Below, one piece after another: positions 63,090 through 64,000 of a stretch of 64,000 nt of DNA (the first letter of the stretch is position 1; each line of letters begins with the position of its first letter). The DNA is taken from the NCBI RefSeq assembly GCF_029267515.1, contig NZ_JAJUIS010000008.1, positions 80,663 to 144,662 on the forward strand, read 5' to 3'. Made by a program: the position numbers and the translations under genes. The notes beneath the pieces were generated by a model. That model was not told the origin of the DNA. It did no database searches and was given only the letters and a program-made list of their open reading frames with translations. This DNA comes from Seleniivibrio woodruffii (GTDB lineage: Bacteria > Chrysiogenota > Deferribacteres > Deferribacterales > Geovibrionaceae).

Positions 63090-63865
63090 TGAAAAGAGTG
63101 TCAATCGTTACCATAGTAAAAAACGATTCGGCAGGTCTTGAAAAAACAATCAAAAGTGTAACTGCACAGACATTCAGGGACTATGAACTCATAGTCGCAG
63201 ACGGGGGTTCTGAAAATTCCACCCTGTCTGTAATAAACCGCTTAAAAGGCTGTATTGATATCTTTCTGGAAGGACCCGACAAAGGTATCTATGACGGAAT
63301 GAACAAAGGCATTGCGGCGGCGCAGGGAACATATATTATTTTCATGAACGCAGGCGACGTTTTCGCATCACCTGACGCTCTGGAAAATGTTTTCGGCGCT
63401 GTAACGGGCGAACCGGATGTGATATACGGCGACTACAGGGTTAACTACGGATACACCGAGAAACTGATAAAAGGAGCCCCTGTCGGCAACATCTGGAAAG
63501 GGATGCTGACATCCCATCAGAGCACGCTTGTCAGAACGGGACTCATGAAAAAGCACCCGTTCCGCCTCGGCGTGCGAATCGGAGCGGATTTTGACAGGCT
63601 TTTCCACCTTTATTCCGCCGGCGCATCATTCGTTTACGTCCCAGTGACTGTCTCCGTCACCGAACCAGGGGGCGTTTCCGACAGAAAACGGGTTCAGGTT
63701 TATAAAGACCACTTCCAGACACTTACGGAACATAATGCAGCCGGACTCTCCAGAAGACTGTATTACATATATATAACCACAGACGCATTTCTGAGGCTCA
63801 CCGCAAAAAGACTGCTCCCGCGGGAGGCTGTAAGAAGGTTTATCACGTCAAGAGCGGAAAAATGA
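63089..63865 (+). CDS. glycosyltransferase, family 2
   Basis: The 258-residue GT-A enzyme has [20 protein letters not shown] at its start. ADGGSENST (about 35-43), [13 protein letters not shown] and MNAGD supply the nucleotide and metal-binding acids. Similar WcaA/WcaE-type enzymes transfer fucose or galactose to surface glycans. It is coupled to fcl and overlaps the next gene by 4 bp. Confidence 0.92.
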   Translation: MKRVSIVTIVKNDSAGLEKTIKSVTAQTFRDYELIVADGGSENSTLSVINRLKGCIDIFLEGPDKGIYDGMNKGIAAAQGTYIIFMNAGDVFASPDALENVFGAVTGEPDVIYGDYRVNYGYTEKLIKGAPVGNIWKGMLTSHQSTLVRTGLMKKHPFRLGVRIGADFDRLFHLYSAGASFVYVPVTVSVTEPGGVSDRKRVQVYKDHFQTLTEHNAAGLSRRLYYIYITTDAFLRLTAKRLLPREAVRRFITSRAEK

Positions 63866-64000
63866 GTCTTAAATACCGAAGCGACATAGACGGACTGCGC
63901 ACGCTCGCAGTTATGCCCGTTATCTTCTACCATGCCGGAATGACCCTGTTCTCCGGCGGCTACGTCGGCGTGGACATCTTTTTTGTCATATCAGGCTATC
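63862..64000 (+). CDS. acyltransferase 3 family protein, cut by the window end
   Basis: Only the first 46 codons are present. [22 protein letters not shown] with the conserved Asp, Arg and His, then [15 protein letters not shown], are the N-terminal signature of OatA/OafA-type membrane acyltransferases. These O-acetylate sugars of surface glycans. The ATG overlaps the GT2 stop (ATGA). Confidence 0.92.
   Translation, partial: MSLKYRSDIDGLRTLAVMPVIFYHAGMTLFSGGYVGVDIFFVISGY

Overview
The window is a dense chromosomal segment of a Gram-negative anaerobe or microaerophile that respires nitrate. Signs of this are Lol-type lipoprotein genes, RlpA, a periplasmic nitrate reductase operon, a nickel importer, tRNA 2-selenouridine synthase and a surface-glycan export cluster. 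The mix of napMADGH, two-gene NAD synthase and the general protein character suggests Deferribacterota (Denitrovibrio, Geovibrio or Seleniivibrio type). This is an impression from gene content, not a proven assignment. Almost all genes between 1.5 and 47.9 kb lie on the minus strand in long, tightly packed operons.

Layout. Positions 1-1.5 kb hold a tRNA 3' end, a Doc toxin with an AbrB-type antitoxin, dgkA and a small zinc-ribbon gene. At 1.5-7 kb (minus) is napMADGH followed by a Crp/Fnr-family regulator. At 7.2-9.8 kb are an FAD oxidoreductase, an HxlR regulator and a divergent monooxygenase/flavodoxin pair. At 10-18.8 kb (minus) are guaB, guaA, a Lol permease, yggU, a HAD gene, nadE with a free-standing glutaminase, and moaC, separated by several dispersed palindromic repeats. 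At 18.8-38 kb (minus) is a long housekeeping run: ychF, pth, prs, ispE, lolB-like, TPR, accCB, efp, pepQ, aroQ, an acidic TPR protein, aroBK, a penicillin-binding protein, rdgB, rph, rlpA, mnmH and a LysR regulator. At 38-41.3 kb are an STT3-like oligosaccharyltransferase and pepA. At 41.5-48 kb are initiator tRNA-Met, a DMT transporter, glgA, mntP and the nikKMLQO nickel importer. At 48-49 kb are a PAP2 phosphatase and an OB-fold protein.

From 49 kb to the end is a surface-polysaccharide locus. It has a Wzm/Wzt exporter whose Wzt carries an extra C-terminal domain, a methyltransferase with an exact 14-residue repeat, glycosyltransferases and two DUF115-like proteins. It also has a translationally coupled set of seven genes (CMP-sugar-type cytidylyltransferase, DUF115-like protein, HpcH/HpaI aldolase, 2-hydroxyacid dehydrogenase, epimerase, cyclase-family hydrolase, HAD phosphatase). 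A divergent YhcH/NanQ-like gene completes this set, which looks like a biosynthetic pathway for an unusual activated acidic sugar or keto acid. This is the best candidate for something undescribed here. GDP-fucose synthase, a GT2 glycosyltransferase and a truncated acyltransferase close the window.

Other points of note are a probable ATT start codon, a class A PBP with an eroded glycosyltransferase domain, a NapG without a Tat signal, intrinsic terminators inside the nap operon and inside the start of the STT3 gene, a folded RNA in the nap leader, and a tandem duplication carrying a copy of the moaC 3' end.
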